A DNA stretch of 64,000 nucleotides from Xylanimonas ulmi (GTDB lineage Bacteria > Actinomycetota > Actinomycetes > Actinomycetales > Cellulomonadaceae), in the NCBI RefSeq assembly GCF_004216535.1, contig NZ_SGWX01000001.1, forward strand, positions 2,108,001 through 2,172,000. Direction: 5' to 3'. Within the stretch, counting starts at the first letter, position 1, and each line of letters begins with the position of its first letter. A model generated the notes under the pieces. The model saw only the letters and a program-made list of their open reading frames with translations, was not told the DNA's origin and did not search any database. A program made the translations under genes and the position numbers. Below are positions 7,341 to 14,303 of this stretch, piece by piece.

Positions 7341-8501
7341 GTGGCTGTGTGGATCCCCGACGGTGGCCGTGACGCCCTCGACCTGCTCGTGCGTGACCTC
7401 GTCGACCTGTTCGGGCAGGCTGAGGGCCGCATCACCCGTGCCGTGGTCGCGCAGCTGCGCGCCGGCCTTGACGCCGGTGTCGGCCCGGTGCAGGCGCTGC
7501 GCATGGGCGAGTTGACGGCGGAGGCGCAGCGTGTGGCCCGGTGGCTGTCGCAGACGTCGCCGGAGGTCCTCGAGCGGATCCTGACGACGGCGGCGCAGCA
7601 GGGTGTGGACGCGGCGGTCGCGGAGTTGTCCGCGCTCGTCGGGTCTACCGGTACGACGTCGGCGACGGCGGTGGCGGGCACGGCGGGCACCCTGGTGCGG
7701 CCGGGCACGGCGGCCGCGGTGGTGATGCGCGCGGACCTGTCCAACGCGCTCGCTGACGTCACCCGTCGGGTGTTGCGGTTCCCGGATGACGTGTACCGGC
7801 GTGCGATCGCCGCTCACGCGTCCGATGTCACGTTGGGTCTCGGTACGACGGGCAGCGCGCAGCTGCGGGCGTGGAACAGCCTCCTCGGGCAGGGTGTGAC
7901 GGGGTTCGTGGACGTCGCTGGGCGTCACTGGAACCTTGCCACGTACGTCGAGATGGCGACCCGGTCTGCGACGCGGCGGGCGTTCGATGACGCGAAGGTC
8001 GGGGCGATGCAGGCCAACGGCGTCGACCTGGTGTCGATCGTGGTGGGGCGTGGGGCGTGCGAGTCGTGCGCCCGCTGGGCCGGGAAGGTGCTGCGGACGA
8101 CGCCGGGGCCGACTGGGCGCATCCGGGTGCGGCACGCCACGCAGGACCGTGAGGTCACGGTGACGGTGGCGGGCACGCTCGACGAGGCGAAGGCCGCGAA
8201 GTGGCGTCACCCGAACTGCCGGTGCGCGACCGTCGCCTACCTGCCCGGCCTGTCCGTGATCGAGGACGTCACCACGTTCGACCCGCAAGCCGAGGCGGAC
8301 CGGGAACGGCTGCGTGACCTTGAGCGGCGTGTCCGCAGGGCGCGCACCGACGAGGCGACCGCACTGGACGACGACACCCGGCGTGCCGCACGCGCCCGCG
8401 TCCGCGACTTGCAGGCGCAGATCCGCGCGCACGTCGCCGAGACCGGGCTGATGCGGCAGCGCAACAGGGAGAAGCCCGACCTCGGCAACATCCGTGTCTG
8501 A
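7341..8501 (+). CDS. MuF-like minor capsid protein (Phage_min_cap2 type)
   Basis: The product is 386 residues from a GTG with AGGGGGC upstream. It is helical for its first half, then has the conserved cysteine/histidine core: GRGACESCARWAGKV and, about 60 residues later, HPNCRCATVAYLPG, the HPNCRC block that marks MuF and min_cap2 proteins. These sit inside the prohead on the portal and are injected or help assembly. The tail after the core is strongly charged and helical (RDLERRVRRARTDEA). Position right after portal agrees. No toxin domain is fused to the C-terminus, unlike some MuF proteins. Confidence 0.87.
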   Translation: MAVWIPDGGRDALDLLVRDLVDLFGQAEGRITRAVVAQLRAGLDAGVGPVQALRMGELTAEAQRVARWLSQTSPEVLERILTTAAQQGVDAAVAELSALVGSTGTTSATAVAGTAGTLVRPGTAAAVVMRADLSNALADVTRRVLRFPDDVYRRAIAAHASDVTLGLGTTGSAQLRAWNSLLGQGVTGFVDVAGRHWNLATYVEMATRSATRRAFDDAKVGAMQANGVDLVSIVVGRGACESCARWAGKVLRTTPGPTGRIRVRHATQDREVTVTVAGTLDEAKAAKWRHPNCRCATVAYLPGLSVIEDVTTFDPQAEADRERLRDLERRVRRARTDEATALDDDTRRAARARVRDLQAQIRAHVAETGLMRQRNREKPDLGNIRV

Positions 8502-8506
8502 GACTT

Positions 8507-8524
8507 CCCCGCCTGATGGCGGGG
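8507..8524 (+). terminator. Small hairpin before scaffold gene
   Basis: CCCCGCC and GGCGGGG form a perfect 7-bp stem around TGAT, 6 bp after the MuF-like stop. There is no T run. It probably attenuates transcription or stabilises the 3' end, lowering upstream genes relative to scaffold and capsid. This is inferred from position. Confidence 0.5.
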
Positions 8525-8596
8525 GCCATGGGAAAGAGTCCCAACCCTGACCCGACGGGAAGAGCCCCGACGGTCGCCACCCCAAGGAGCAACCCG

Positions 8597-9217
8597 ATGA
8601 ACGCACGCACACGCCTGCCCATCCTCCACACACCGGGCATGCCCGCCCGCTTCCACCGGCTCCGCTTCGTCGAAGCCGGCGCGAACGACGGCACCCCCGG
8701 CGCGCCCGCCGGCAACGGCGACAACGGAGCCGCGGCAGGCTCCACGCCGCCCGCACCGCCCGCCCCGCCGGCCGCGCCCGTCCCGACACCGCCCAAGGCG
8801 TCCACGGGCACGTTCTCGCAGGAGTACGTCAGCGAGCTGCGCGAGGAGTCCAAGGCGGCCCGCATCAAGGCGCAGGAGGCTGAGACGCAGGTCGCCACGC
8901 TCACCAAGCGGGCCGAGGACGCCGAGAAGGCCCTCGCTGACCTGCAGACGGCGGGCAACCTCGACAAGGCGATCGCCGCCGCCTCCGGCAACGGCATCGC
9001 CCTCCTCGCGGTCAAGGGCGCAGGCGTCCTCAACGGAGTCGACCTGACCGACCAGGCCAAGGTCGACGCCGCCGTGAAGGCGTTCATCGACGAGCACCCG
9101 GAGCTCAAGGCCGCCCCGACGGCGACCCGCTCCACCGTCCCGTCCCCCGGAGGTCCCGGGGAAGGCGGGCAGCGACCCACCAGCATCCGTGACGCCCTCG
9201 CCAGGGCGTCGCAGTAA
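8597..9217 (+). CDS. Scaffolding protein
   Basis: The product has 206 residues from the ATG at 8597, which follows AAGGAG. A Pro/Ala/Gly-rich N-terminal third leads into a strongly charged coiled coil (SELREESKAARIKAQEAETQ through KRAEDAEKALADLQT) and a helical end. This is the usual look of phage scaffolds, which guide capsid assembly and are then removed. It lies immediately before the major capsid gene, 21 bases apart. An ATG further upstream (8516) lies within the hairpin and lacks a ribosome site. Confidence 0.86.
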   Translation: MNARTRLPILHTPGMPARFHRLRFVEAGANDGTPGAPAGNGDNGAAAGSTPPAPPAPPAAPVPTPPKASTGTFSQEYVSELREESKAARIKAQEAETQVATLTKRAEDAEKALADLQTAGNLDKAIAAASGNGIALLAVKGAGVLNGVDLTDQAKVDAAVKAFIDEHPELKAAPTATRSTVPSPGGPGEGGQRPTSIRDALARASQ

Positions 9218-9238
9218 CCCCGTCCCAGGGAGGACACC

Positions 9239-10225
9239 ATGGCAATCACTCTCGCCGACGCCCAGGTCAACGTTCAGGACGACGTCGACTTCGCCGTCAT
9301 CGACAACCTCCGCCGCAGCTCGTGGCTGATCGACCAGATCACGTTCGACGACTGCGTGAACCCGTCCGGTGGCGGCGCGACCCTCACCTACGGGTACACG
9401 CGCCTCGTGTCGGCCGCGCCGGCCGCGTTCCGTGCGTTCAACACCGAGTACACGCCCGGTGAGGCCAAGCGTGAGCGCAAGACCGTCGACCTCAAGCCCC
9501 TCGGCGGTGCGTTCAACGTCGACCGCGTCCTGGCCCGTCTCGGCGCCGCGTCGACGAACGAGGAGGCGTTCCAGTTCGAGCAGCTGAACAAGTCGATCCG
9601 CACCCGCTTCCAGGACGAGCTCGTCAACGGTGACACCGCTGTCAGCTCGGCCGGGTTCGACGGCCTGGACAAGGCCCTCGCTGGCACGGTCACCGAGTTC
9701 GGTGCGGGCGCGGTCGCTGACTGGACGGCTGTCACCCTCGGGGACGACCGCGGTCTGACGAACGACGCTCTCGACCTGCTCGACGAGCTCGTGCACGCCG
9801 TCAACGAGGGCGCGGGCGCGATCCTGACGAACGACAAGGGCGCCGCCCGGGTTCGCTCGCTGGCCCGCCGCGCCGGGTACTACACCCGGTCGGAGGACGC
9901 CCTCGGCCGCGTCGTCGAGATGTTCGGGTCCGCGGTGATCGTCGACCTTGGCGACAACGCCAACGGGTCGGGCCCGATCGTGCCGGTCGAGACCCGCACC
10001 ATCGGCGAGGACTCGGTCACGGGCCTGACCGACATCTACGCGGTGCGGTTCGGCCTCGACGCCTTCCACGCCGTCAGCACGGTCGGGCAGCTCGTGCAGA
10101 CGTTCCGCCCGAACTACGACGCCCCCGGCGCGGTCAAGACGGGCGAGATGGAGATGGGCCCGACCGCGGCCGTCCTCAAGTCGACCCGTGGCGCTGCGGT
10201 GCTGCGCAACGTGAAGGTGCAGTGA
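9239..10225 (+). CDS. Major capsid protein, HK97 fold
   Basis: The product has 328 residues behind GGGAGGACACC. The order of elements fits HK97-fold capsids of actinophages: an N-terminal arm (NLRRSSWLIDQITFDD), an E-loop-like segment with YGYTRLVSAAPAAFR, the spine helix (NEEAFQFEQLNKSIRTRFQ), and a C-terminal A-domain ending in KSTRGAAVLRNVKVQ. No protease gene and no long delta domain are visible; the separate scaffold takes that role. Hundreds of copies form the shell. Confidence 0.92.
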   Translation: MAITLADAQVNVQDDVDFAVIDNLRRSSWLIDQITFDDCVNPSGGGATLTYGYTRLVSAAPAAFRAFNTEYTPGEAKRERKTVDLKPLGGAFNVDRVLARLGAASTNEEAFQFEQLNKSIRTRFQDELVNGDTAVSSAGFDGLDKALAGTVTEFGAGAVADWTAVTLGDDRGLTNDALDLLDELVHAVNEGAGAILTNDKGAARVRSLARRAGYYTRSEDALGRVVEMFGSAVIVDLGDNANGSGPIVPVETRTIGEDSVTGLTDIYAVRFGLDAFHAVSTVGQLVQTFRPNYDAPGAVKTGEMEMGPTAAVLKSTRGAAVLRNVKVQ

Positions 10226-10227
10226 CC

Positions 10228-10491
10228 ATGGCGAGCATCGTGAAGGTCACTGCACCGGACGGAACGCCGGTCGCCCCGTCGGACGAGCCGGGCCTTGTCG
10301 CGTACTGGGTGCGTCGCGGCTACGTCGTCGAGTACGACGTCGCCGACGGTGTGCCGGGTGAGGCCGTGAACGAGGTGACCGGTGAGGTCACCCCGGCCGG
10401 TGAGCCGCTGCCCGTCCTCGAGCAGGACGGCGGCGACCCGCTCCCCGACGTGGACCCGAAGCCGGTCACACGCCGCCGCAAGACGGCCTGA
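10228..10491 (+). CDS. Small head protein, 87 aa
   Basis: It starts ATG 10,228 (a GTG at 10,222 overlapping the capsid stop is also possible) and begins MASIVKVTAPDGT. It contains PGLVAYWVRRGYVVEYD and ends with a basic RRRKTA tail. A protein of about 90 residues directly after the capsid gene is typical of this phage type. It may decorate the head or serve as an adaptor; the sequence does not decide between them. Confidence 0.62.
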   Translation: MASIVKVTAPDGTPVAPSDEPGLVAYWVRRGYVVEYDVADGVPGEAVNEVTGEVTPAGEPLPVLEQDGGDPLPDVDPKPVTRRRKTA

Positions 10492-10505
10492 CCGGTCACA
10501 CAACC

Positions 10506-10634
10506 TGGTGGGGTGGCGTCAACGACGGCGGGCACCACCGCATGACGCACACGCATCCGTCGAAGGCCGTTCGGGGCGTCTCGATGCCCGTGACTCCACG
10601 CCCTGACAGGGACGCGACCTGCGCCACCCCACCA
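10506..10634 (+). other. Structured non-coding segment after capsid genes
   Basis: Two perfect 13-bp arms, TGGTGGGGTGGCG (10,506-10,518) and its complement (10,622-10,634), enclose about 100 bases. Inside, CGACGG (10,523) pairs with CCGTCG (10,557), and GGGGCGT (10,573) with ACGCCCT (10,598). No frame in it looks coding. The closing arm ends 7 bases before the ribosome site of the connector gene. It may be a structured RNA, a processing site or a control element for connector expression. It is not a tRNA by inspection. Confidence 0.45.
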
Positions 10635-10653
10635 CACCACCGAGGAGGCCGCC

Positions 10654-11082
10654 ATGGGCATGCCCGTCTACGCCAACCCCACCGACCTCACCGAAGGCCA
10701 GTGGCTGCCCGAGGTCCCCGACAACGCGGCCGCGCTGCTGCGTGCGGCGTCCGCGCTGCTGCGCCGCGCCACCAACGCCGCGATCTATCCCGTGGACGAC
10801 GAGTACCGCCCTACCGACCCCGCACTCATCGACGGGTTCCGTGACATCGTGTGCGCCCAGGTGGCCGCGTGGGTAGGCGCGGGCATCGACCCTGTCGCCG
10901 TCCAGACTGGCGCCGCGGGTGGTGTGGTGGCGTCGAAGGGCATGGGCGGCAAGTCGATCAGTTTCGCAGGCGCGGACCAGGCTGCCGCGGCCCGCGTGTG
11001 GGCGGCCACGCATCTGGGTGTCGAGGCGCAGGACATCCTTGACGGGCTGCCGTTGACGTTGACGGTGCAGGTGATCGGCTGA
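10654..11082 (+). CDS. Head-tail connector (gp15/Gp6-like adaptor)
   Basis: GAGGAGG precedes the ATG. The 142-residue product begins with YANPTDLTEGQWLPE and has alternating helices (AALLRAASALLRRATN, FRDIVCAQVAAWV), as in adaptor proteins that form a 12-mer ring under the portal. It ends with the hydrophobic strand LPLTLTVQVIG. Position after capsid and before other connectors agrees. The stop overlaps the start of the HIT gene (TGATG). Confidence 0.78.
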   Translation: MGMPVYANPTDLTEGQWLPEVPDNAAALLRAASALLRRATNAAIYPVDDEYRPTDPALIDGFRDIVCAQVAAWVGAGIDPVAVQTGAAGGVVASKGMGGKSISFAGADQAAAARVWAATHLGVEAQDILDGLPLTLTVQVIG

Positions 11083-11426
11083 TGAGCGACCCGTGCGTGT
11101 TCTGCGCGATCGTCAACGGGCGGTCCCCGGCACGGTTCGCCTACACCTGGCCGGAGACGGTGGCGTTCTATCCGCTCAACCCAGTCGTGCCCGGGCACCT
11201 GCTCGTCGTCCCGCGCGGGCACGTCGCCAACTTCGCGGAGGACCCTGACGTCACGGCGACCACGATGGCGCGCGCCGCCGAGGTGGCAGCGTCACTCGGC
11301 GGGGACATGAACCTCATCACCTCGCGCGGCGAATGGGCGACACAGTCCGTGTTCCACCTGCACGTCCACTTGGTGCCACGTCGCGAGAGCGACGGCCTCG
11401 CGCTGCCGTGGACGGAGCAGCCATGA
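11082..11426 (+). CDS. HIT-family nucleotide hydrolase/transferase
   Basis: This 114-residue protein is an almost complete HIT domain: CVFCAIVNGRSPA at the start, then VVPGHLLVVPRGHV, and the catalytic histidine triad HLHVHLVPR near residue 90. HIT proteins hydrolyse or transfer nucleotidyl groups (for example AMP-lysine, ApnA). It overlaps the connector gene before it and the closure gene after it, so it is fully embedded in the head-tail operon and would be expressed late. The N-terminal CxxC may bind zinc as in Hint-type proteins. A role in assembly, or in modifying host nucleotide signals, is open. Confidence 0.9.
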   Translation: MSDPCVFCAIVNGRSPARFAYTWPETVAFYPLNPVVPGHLLVVPRGHVANFAEDPDVTATTMARAAEVAASLGGDMNLITSRGEWATQSVFHLHVHLVPRRESDGLALPWTEQP

Positions 11427-11746
11427 GCGACCCGTTCGCGGAGTGGCGTGTCCCTGTCACCGTGCGCGCCCTGACCGGAGAGGGCTCCATGGGCCGCACC
11501 TACGGGCCCGCGGTCACCGTGCCCGCCGTCGTCGAGCTCACGAACCGGCTCGTGGTCACCGCGGACAAGCGGGAGGTCACGGTGACGTTCACGGTGTCGC
11601 TCGACCGCATCATGCGGGCAGTCACGCCGGGGTCGCTCGTCGACGTCGGCGAGGGCGTCGAACGTGAGGTCCTGCTCGTGACACACGACGACCCCGCATC
11701 GGATGGCCGGCTGGCTGACTTGGCGGGGACGGTGCTCGCGATATGA
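11423..11746 (+). CDS. Head closure/stopper-type protein
   Basis: It starts ATG 11,423, overlapping the HIT stop. The 107-residue product is rich in beta strands with a central TNRLVVTADKREVTVTFTVS and a C-terminal SLVDVGEGVEREVLLVTH. Small beta-rich proteins at this place close the connector channel (SPP1 gp16-like). No sequence motif is decisive; the call rests on size, fold and order. Confidence 0.66.
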   Translation: MSDPFAEWRVPVTVRALTGEGSMGRTYGPAVTVPAVVELTNRLVVTADKREVTVTFTVSLDRIMRAVTPGSLVDVGEGVEREVLLVTHDDPASDGRLADLAGTVLAI

Positions 11747-12087
11747 CCTCAGACCCGATGGACGTGGACGCGCTCGCCCGCCAACTACTCACCGGCACCG
11801 CGGACGGACTGACCCTCGCCGCCGAGCGGGTGCGCGCCGTCGCCGTGCCACGCACCCCGATCGAGTACGGCGACCTACGGTCCTCGCTGACCGTCGACCC
11901 CGCCGGCCCCGGCGACCGCGAGGCGACCGTGTTCTCCGACCTGCCGTACGCCGCCCGCCAGCACGAGGACCTGTCCCTGCGGCATGACGACGGGCAGGCG
12001 AAGTACCTCGAGACGGCCGCGCTCGACTCCGCGGACGAGGTGGGGCAGATCATCGCCGCACAGGTCGCCCGCGCGCTCGGCGGTTAG
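11743..12087 (+). CDS. Neck/tail-completion protein, HK97 gp10-like
   Basis: The 114-residue product overlaps the previous stop. Features of gp10-like neck proteins are visible: an N-terminal helix (DALARQLLTGTADGLTLAAERV), PRTPIEYGDLRSSLTV (the conserved 'P-T-G/Y-x-L-R-x-S' block), a beta segment with YAARQHED, and KYLETAALDSADEVGQII at the end. It probably joins head and tail. Its last four bases overlap the convergent lipoprotein gene. Confidence 0.78.
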   Translation: MTSDPMDVDALARQLLTGTADGLTLAAERVRAVAVPRTPIEYGDLRSSLTVDPAGPGDREATVFSDLPYAARQHEDLSLRHDDGQAKYLETAALDSADEVGQIIAAQVARALGG

Positions 12088-12347
12088 TCGCCGTACCGCT
12101 CCATGAAGTCGCGGCGCAGCTGCTTCGCCTCGTCGGACGTGTCGTCGGACAGGCCGCCCAGGTCGGCGCAGTAGTTGATCACCGCGGTCTGCTTGGCGTC
12201 GGCGGCCTTGATCGCGTCGGGGTCCTGCTGGCACGCCTCGAGCGCGGCACGGTACTCGTCGCCCGTCCAGGTCTTCTCCCCGCACCCGGTCAGGGTGGCG
12301 GCGAGGACGGCTGTGGTGGCGAGGACGGCGGCGGTGCGGCGGCTCAT
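12084..12347 (-). CDS. Small phage-encoded lipoprotein (moron candidate)
   Basis: This minus-strand gene lies inside the head-tail operon. The 87-residue product starts MSRRTAAVLATTAVLAATLTGC: two arginines, a hydrophobic stretch and the lipobox LTGC, so it should be exported and lipidated. The mature part is short and charged, with two more cysteines (ACQQD and YCADL) that could form a disulfide. Reverse orientation, an own upstream region of about 270 bp and unrelated function mark it as a moron. Prophage lipoproteins of this size often exclude superinfecting phages or alter the lysogen surface; that role is inferred. A longer start at 12,464 would hide the signal peptide. Confidence 0.78.
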   Translation of the reverse strand: MSRRTAAVLATTAVLAATLTGCGEKTWTGDEYRAALEACQQDPDAIKAADAKQTAVINYCADLGGLSDDTSDEAKQLRRDFMERYGD

Positions 12348-12623
12348 GCGTCCCAGCGTAGGTGGCGCATGTGTCACGGGTCGCGCCCAAGACCCCCATG
12401 GATGGTTGCTCAACGCACGTATCGGTGACGCATTGGCCCCGTTCCATGACGGATCGTCTCGCAATGTGTCACGGGTCTGACCTGCGGTTATGACGCTTGT
12501 GACGGATGTGACGCGTTTTTCACACCTACAGCCCTATACGCGCGCGCATGCGCGCACAGGGGGCCACCGACCCGCACACACGCGTCATCCGTCACAACCA
12601 TCATCCGGAAGGAGGCGACGCCA
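12348..12623. promoter_or_regulatory. Divergent control region between lipoprotein and tail genes
   Basis: There is no gene in these 276 bp. They carry TGTCACGGGTC twice (about 12,372 and 12,471), GTGACGCATTGG, ATGACGGATCG and the run TTATGACGCTTGTGACGGATG followed by TGACGCG (12,488-12,514), the same words as upstream of 1613. Element copy B follows. The region should hold promoters for both the minus-strand lipoprotein and the tail operon. AAGGAGG at about 12,610 serves the tail terminator gene. Confidence 0.55.
12529..12565. repeat. Copy B of the conserved GC-alternating element
   Basis: CAGCCCTATACGCGCGC, then GCATGC, then GCGCACAGGGGGCC. Compared with copy A, the ends are identical and only the core differs, so that this copy is a better palindrome (CCCTATACGCGCGC against GCGCGCACAGGG). 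It lies 59 bp before the tail terminator start, much as copy A lies 53 bp before its gene. Conservation of ends and spacing over 11 kb suggests function. Confidence 0.6.
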
Positions 12624-13043
12624 GTGACCCTCACCGACACCGAGACCGTCTACGCCGTCGCGCAGGTCCTCGCCGACGCAGGCGTGGGGGCGTGGCGCCC
12701 CAACGGTCCTGGCTTCACCGCGGGCGAGGTCGGGATCTTCTACGGGCAGATCGGGACTACCCCAGACCGGGCGATCGGCGTCACCCGGTACACGCGCCTC
12801 GACTTCGTCCCCGGCGACCGCCACCCGGTACGAGTCCCATACCTGCAGGTGCGGGTGCGGGGCGCCACGGCGCCGAACAGCGCCGACGACCTGGCAGACG
12901 CCGTCGACGGTGTCCTGCAGGGGCTGACCCGTGTGGGCGGCCTGAACTACGTGGAGCGGGTCTCCGGCCCTGCCCCGCTGGGTCCTGACGGCAACGGCCG
13001 CCAGGAGCTGACCATCAACTACCGAGTCTCCCTGGAGGGCTGA
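12624..13043 (+). CDS. Tail terminator protein (candidate)
   Basis: The product has 139 residues from a GTG with AAGGAGG upstream. It begins with a helix (TVYAVAQVLADAGVGAW), then beta strands including YLQVRVRGATAP and a C-terminal GRQELTINYRVSLEG. This is the fold and size of tail terminators, which cap the tail tube at the head end. It lies immediately before the major tail protein as expected. Confidence 0.74.
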   Translation: MTLTDTETVYAVAQVLADAGVGAWRPNGPGFTAGEVGIFYGQIGTTPDRAIGVTRYTRLDFVPGDRHPVRVPYLQVRVRGATAPNSADDLADAVDGVLQGLTRVGGLNYVERVSGPAPLGPDGNGRQELTINYRVSLEG

Positions 13044-13046
13044 CCC

Positions 13047-13598
13047 ATGGCCTACGACCCCTCGCTCCCCGCCGGGAGCACCCTCGGCAAGAGCTTCGAG
13101 TACGGCGTTGACGTGGACACGGCCGCGGCCGGTGTCGCGACACCGGTGTGGCAGGCGATCCGCCGCATCTTCAACGTCGTGCCGACGATGACGCCGATCA
13201 CGCAGACGGCGCAGACGTACGACGACCTCGGGTCGCCGAACGACGAGGTCACCGCGTGGTCGTGGTCGCTCGCGTTCTCCGTGTACGTCAACCGCGCCCT
13301 TGAGACGGGCTCCCTGCTGCCGGAGATCAAGGCGCTGTTCGACCGGTACGGCGACAAGCGCGGCGACAAGGCGGTGGCGCATGTGCGCTGGTACCACAAG
13401 CCTGCCGAGTCGGATGCGACGCCGGACCCGTCGGACGCGTTCGAGGGCCGGTGCACGGTCGCGATCGTGCGCGGCAACGCGGGCCCTGACGGCGCGAACG
13501 AGATGTGGAACATCACTCTCACGGGCAAGGGGTATGCGACGCGCATCGAGAACCCGTTCGAGGGCTGGGTTGCCGCGGACGCCGGCGGCGGGGAGTGA
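13047..13598 (+). CDS. Major tail (tube) protein
   Basis: The product has 183 residues, starting three bases after the tail terminator stop. The sequence has typical tail tube elements: an N-terminal extended arm with LGKSFEYGVDV, RRIFNVVPTMTPIT, a beta-rich core (WSWSLAFSVYVN), the surface loop DATPDPSDAFEGRCTVAI, and NEMWNITLTGKGYATRI near the end. Many copies stack as hexamer rings around the tape measure. The upstream terminator and downstream chaperones confirm the call. Confidence 0.87.
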   Translation: MAYDPSLPAGSTLGKSFEYGVDVDTAAAGVATPVWQAIRRIFNVVPTMTPITQTAQTYDDLGSPNDEVTAWSWSLAFSVYVNRALETGSLLPEIKALFDRYGDKRGDKAVAHVRWYHKPAESDATPDPSDAFEGRCTVAIVRGNAGPDGANEMWNITLTGKGYATRIENPFEGWVAADAGGGE

Positions 13599-13599
13599 C

Positions 13600-13992
13600 G
13601 TGGACCTGTCGGGTCTGACCGAGCATCTCGCCGCTGTCACGGACGAGGCCAGCCTGCGGTTGCCGGTCGGGGGGCGTACCTATGACGTGCGCCCGCCCGA
13701 CCTGGCCCGTGAGGCGCGCTGCTGGGCGCTGTGGGCGACCCGCAAGATCGAGGACCCGGAGCGACTGCAGAAGGCGGCTGACGAGGTTCTCGCCGGCGAC
13801 TCATTGCACGTGCTCGCCCTCGGTAGGGACGTCGTGGACGAGATGACCGAGGACGGTGTCCCCGGTGTCCTGATCCGCGAGCTCGGGAACGTGGCCCTGG
13901 TGGCGTGGTGCCTCGGCCCGGCCGCAGCGCAACAGTACGTCGACTCACTCACCGCGTCGGCCGAGGACGGTGAGGAGTCGGGGGAAGCCTGA
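13600..13992 (+). CDS. Tail assembly chaperone, short form (gpG-like)
   Basis: The product has 130 residues from a GTG whose codon follows the major tail stop directly (GAGTGACGTGG). It is mainly helical: GRTYDVRPPDLAREARCWALW, DPERLQKAADEVLAGDS and AAAQQYVDSLTAS. It ends in an acidic AEDGEESGEA. Together with the frameshifted extension it guides tube protein around the tape measure. The stretch GGGGGAA four codons before the stop is the slip site. Confidence 0.85.
   Translation: MDLSGLTEHLAAVTDEASLRLPVGGRTYDVRPPDLAREARCWALWATRKIEDPERLQKAADEVLAGDSLHVLALGRDVVDEMTEDGVPGVLIRELGNVALVAWCLGPAAAQQYVDSLTASAEDGEESGEA
13980..13986 (+). promoter_or_regulatory. Programmed -1 frameshift site GGGGGAA
   Basis: In the chaperone frame the codons read TCG GGG GAA GCC TGA. 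Slipping one base back at GGGGG moves ribosomes into the frame that is open to 14,303. GGGGGAA-type slips are known from lambda-like tail chaperone pairs in siphoviruses. No ATG or GTG start with a ribosome site exists near the beginning of the downstream part, which supports frameshifting. Confidence 0.75.
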
Positions 13993-14303
13993 TCGACCCC
14001 GCCACCTGGACCCAGGACGACTGGGACCGGTACGGGGTCGGGAGCAAGGACCCGGTCACTGGCCTGTACGACGACTACCGGATTCCCGCGCATGTGGTGC
14101 CGCGGCGGGCGGGCCGGGTGATCGGGTGGGCGGACATCCTGCCGCACTGGACGCTCGTGGTCGCCGACCTGGCCCGCCTGTACGGAGTTGATCTGACCGA
14201 CCCGGCTGTGTGGGCCCGCCCTGGTGCGCCCATCCGCCGTCTCATCGTCGGGCTCGGTGACGAGCCGTCGTCTCGGCTGCGCGCCGCTCTTGGAGGTGAC
14301 TGA
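13983..14303 (+). CDS. Tail assembly chaperone extension (gpT-like), made by -1 frameshift
   Basis: This frame is open from the slip site to 14,303 and adds about 106 residues to the short chaperone: LIDPATWTQDDWDRYGVG, then DYRIPAHVVPRRAGRVIGW, HWTLVVADLARLYGVDL and LGDEPSSRLRAALGGD. The WTQDDWDRYG segment is typical of actinophage gpT regions. The stop overlaps the tape measure ATG (TGATG). A GTG at 14,094 could start a shorter product, but that would drop the conserved first third. Confidence 0.78.
   Translation, partial: GSLIDPATWTQDDWDRYGVGSKDPVTGLYDDYRIPAHVVPRRAGRVIGWADILPHWTLVVADLARLYGVDLTDPAVWARPGAPIRRLIVGLGDEPSSRLRAALGGD

Noticed and set aside
5751-8789. A 1,012-codon minus-strand open frame across portal and MuF-like genes
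   Set aside because: It is antisense to confident structural genes, with a composition typical of complement shadows and no ribosome site.
10506-10634. tRNA or tmRNA in the capsid-connector gap
   Set aside because: The 13-bp closing stem is too long for an acceptor stem, and no T-loop or anticodon arm can be placed.
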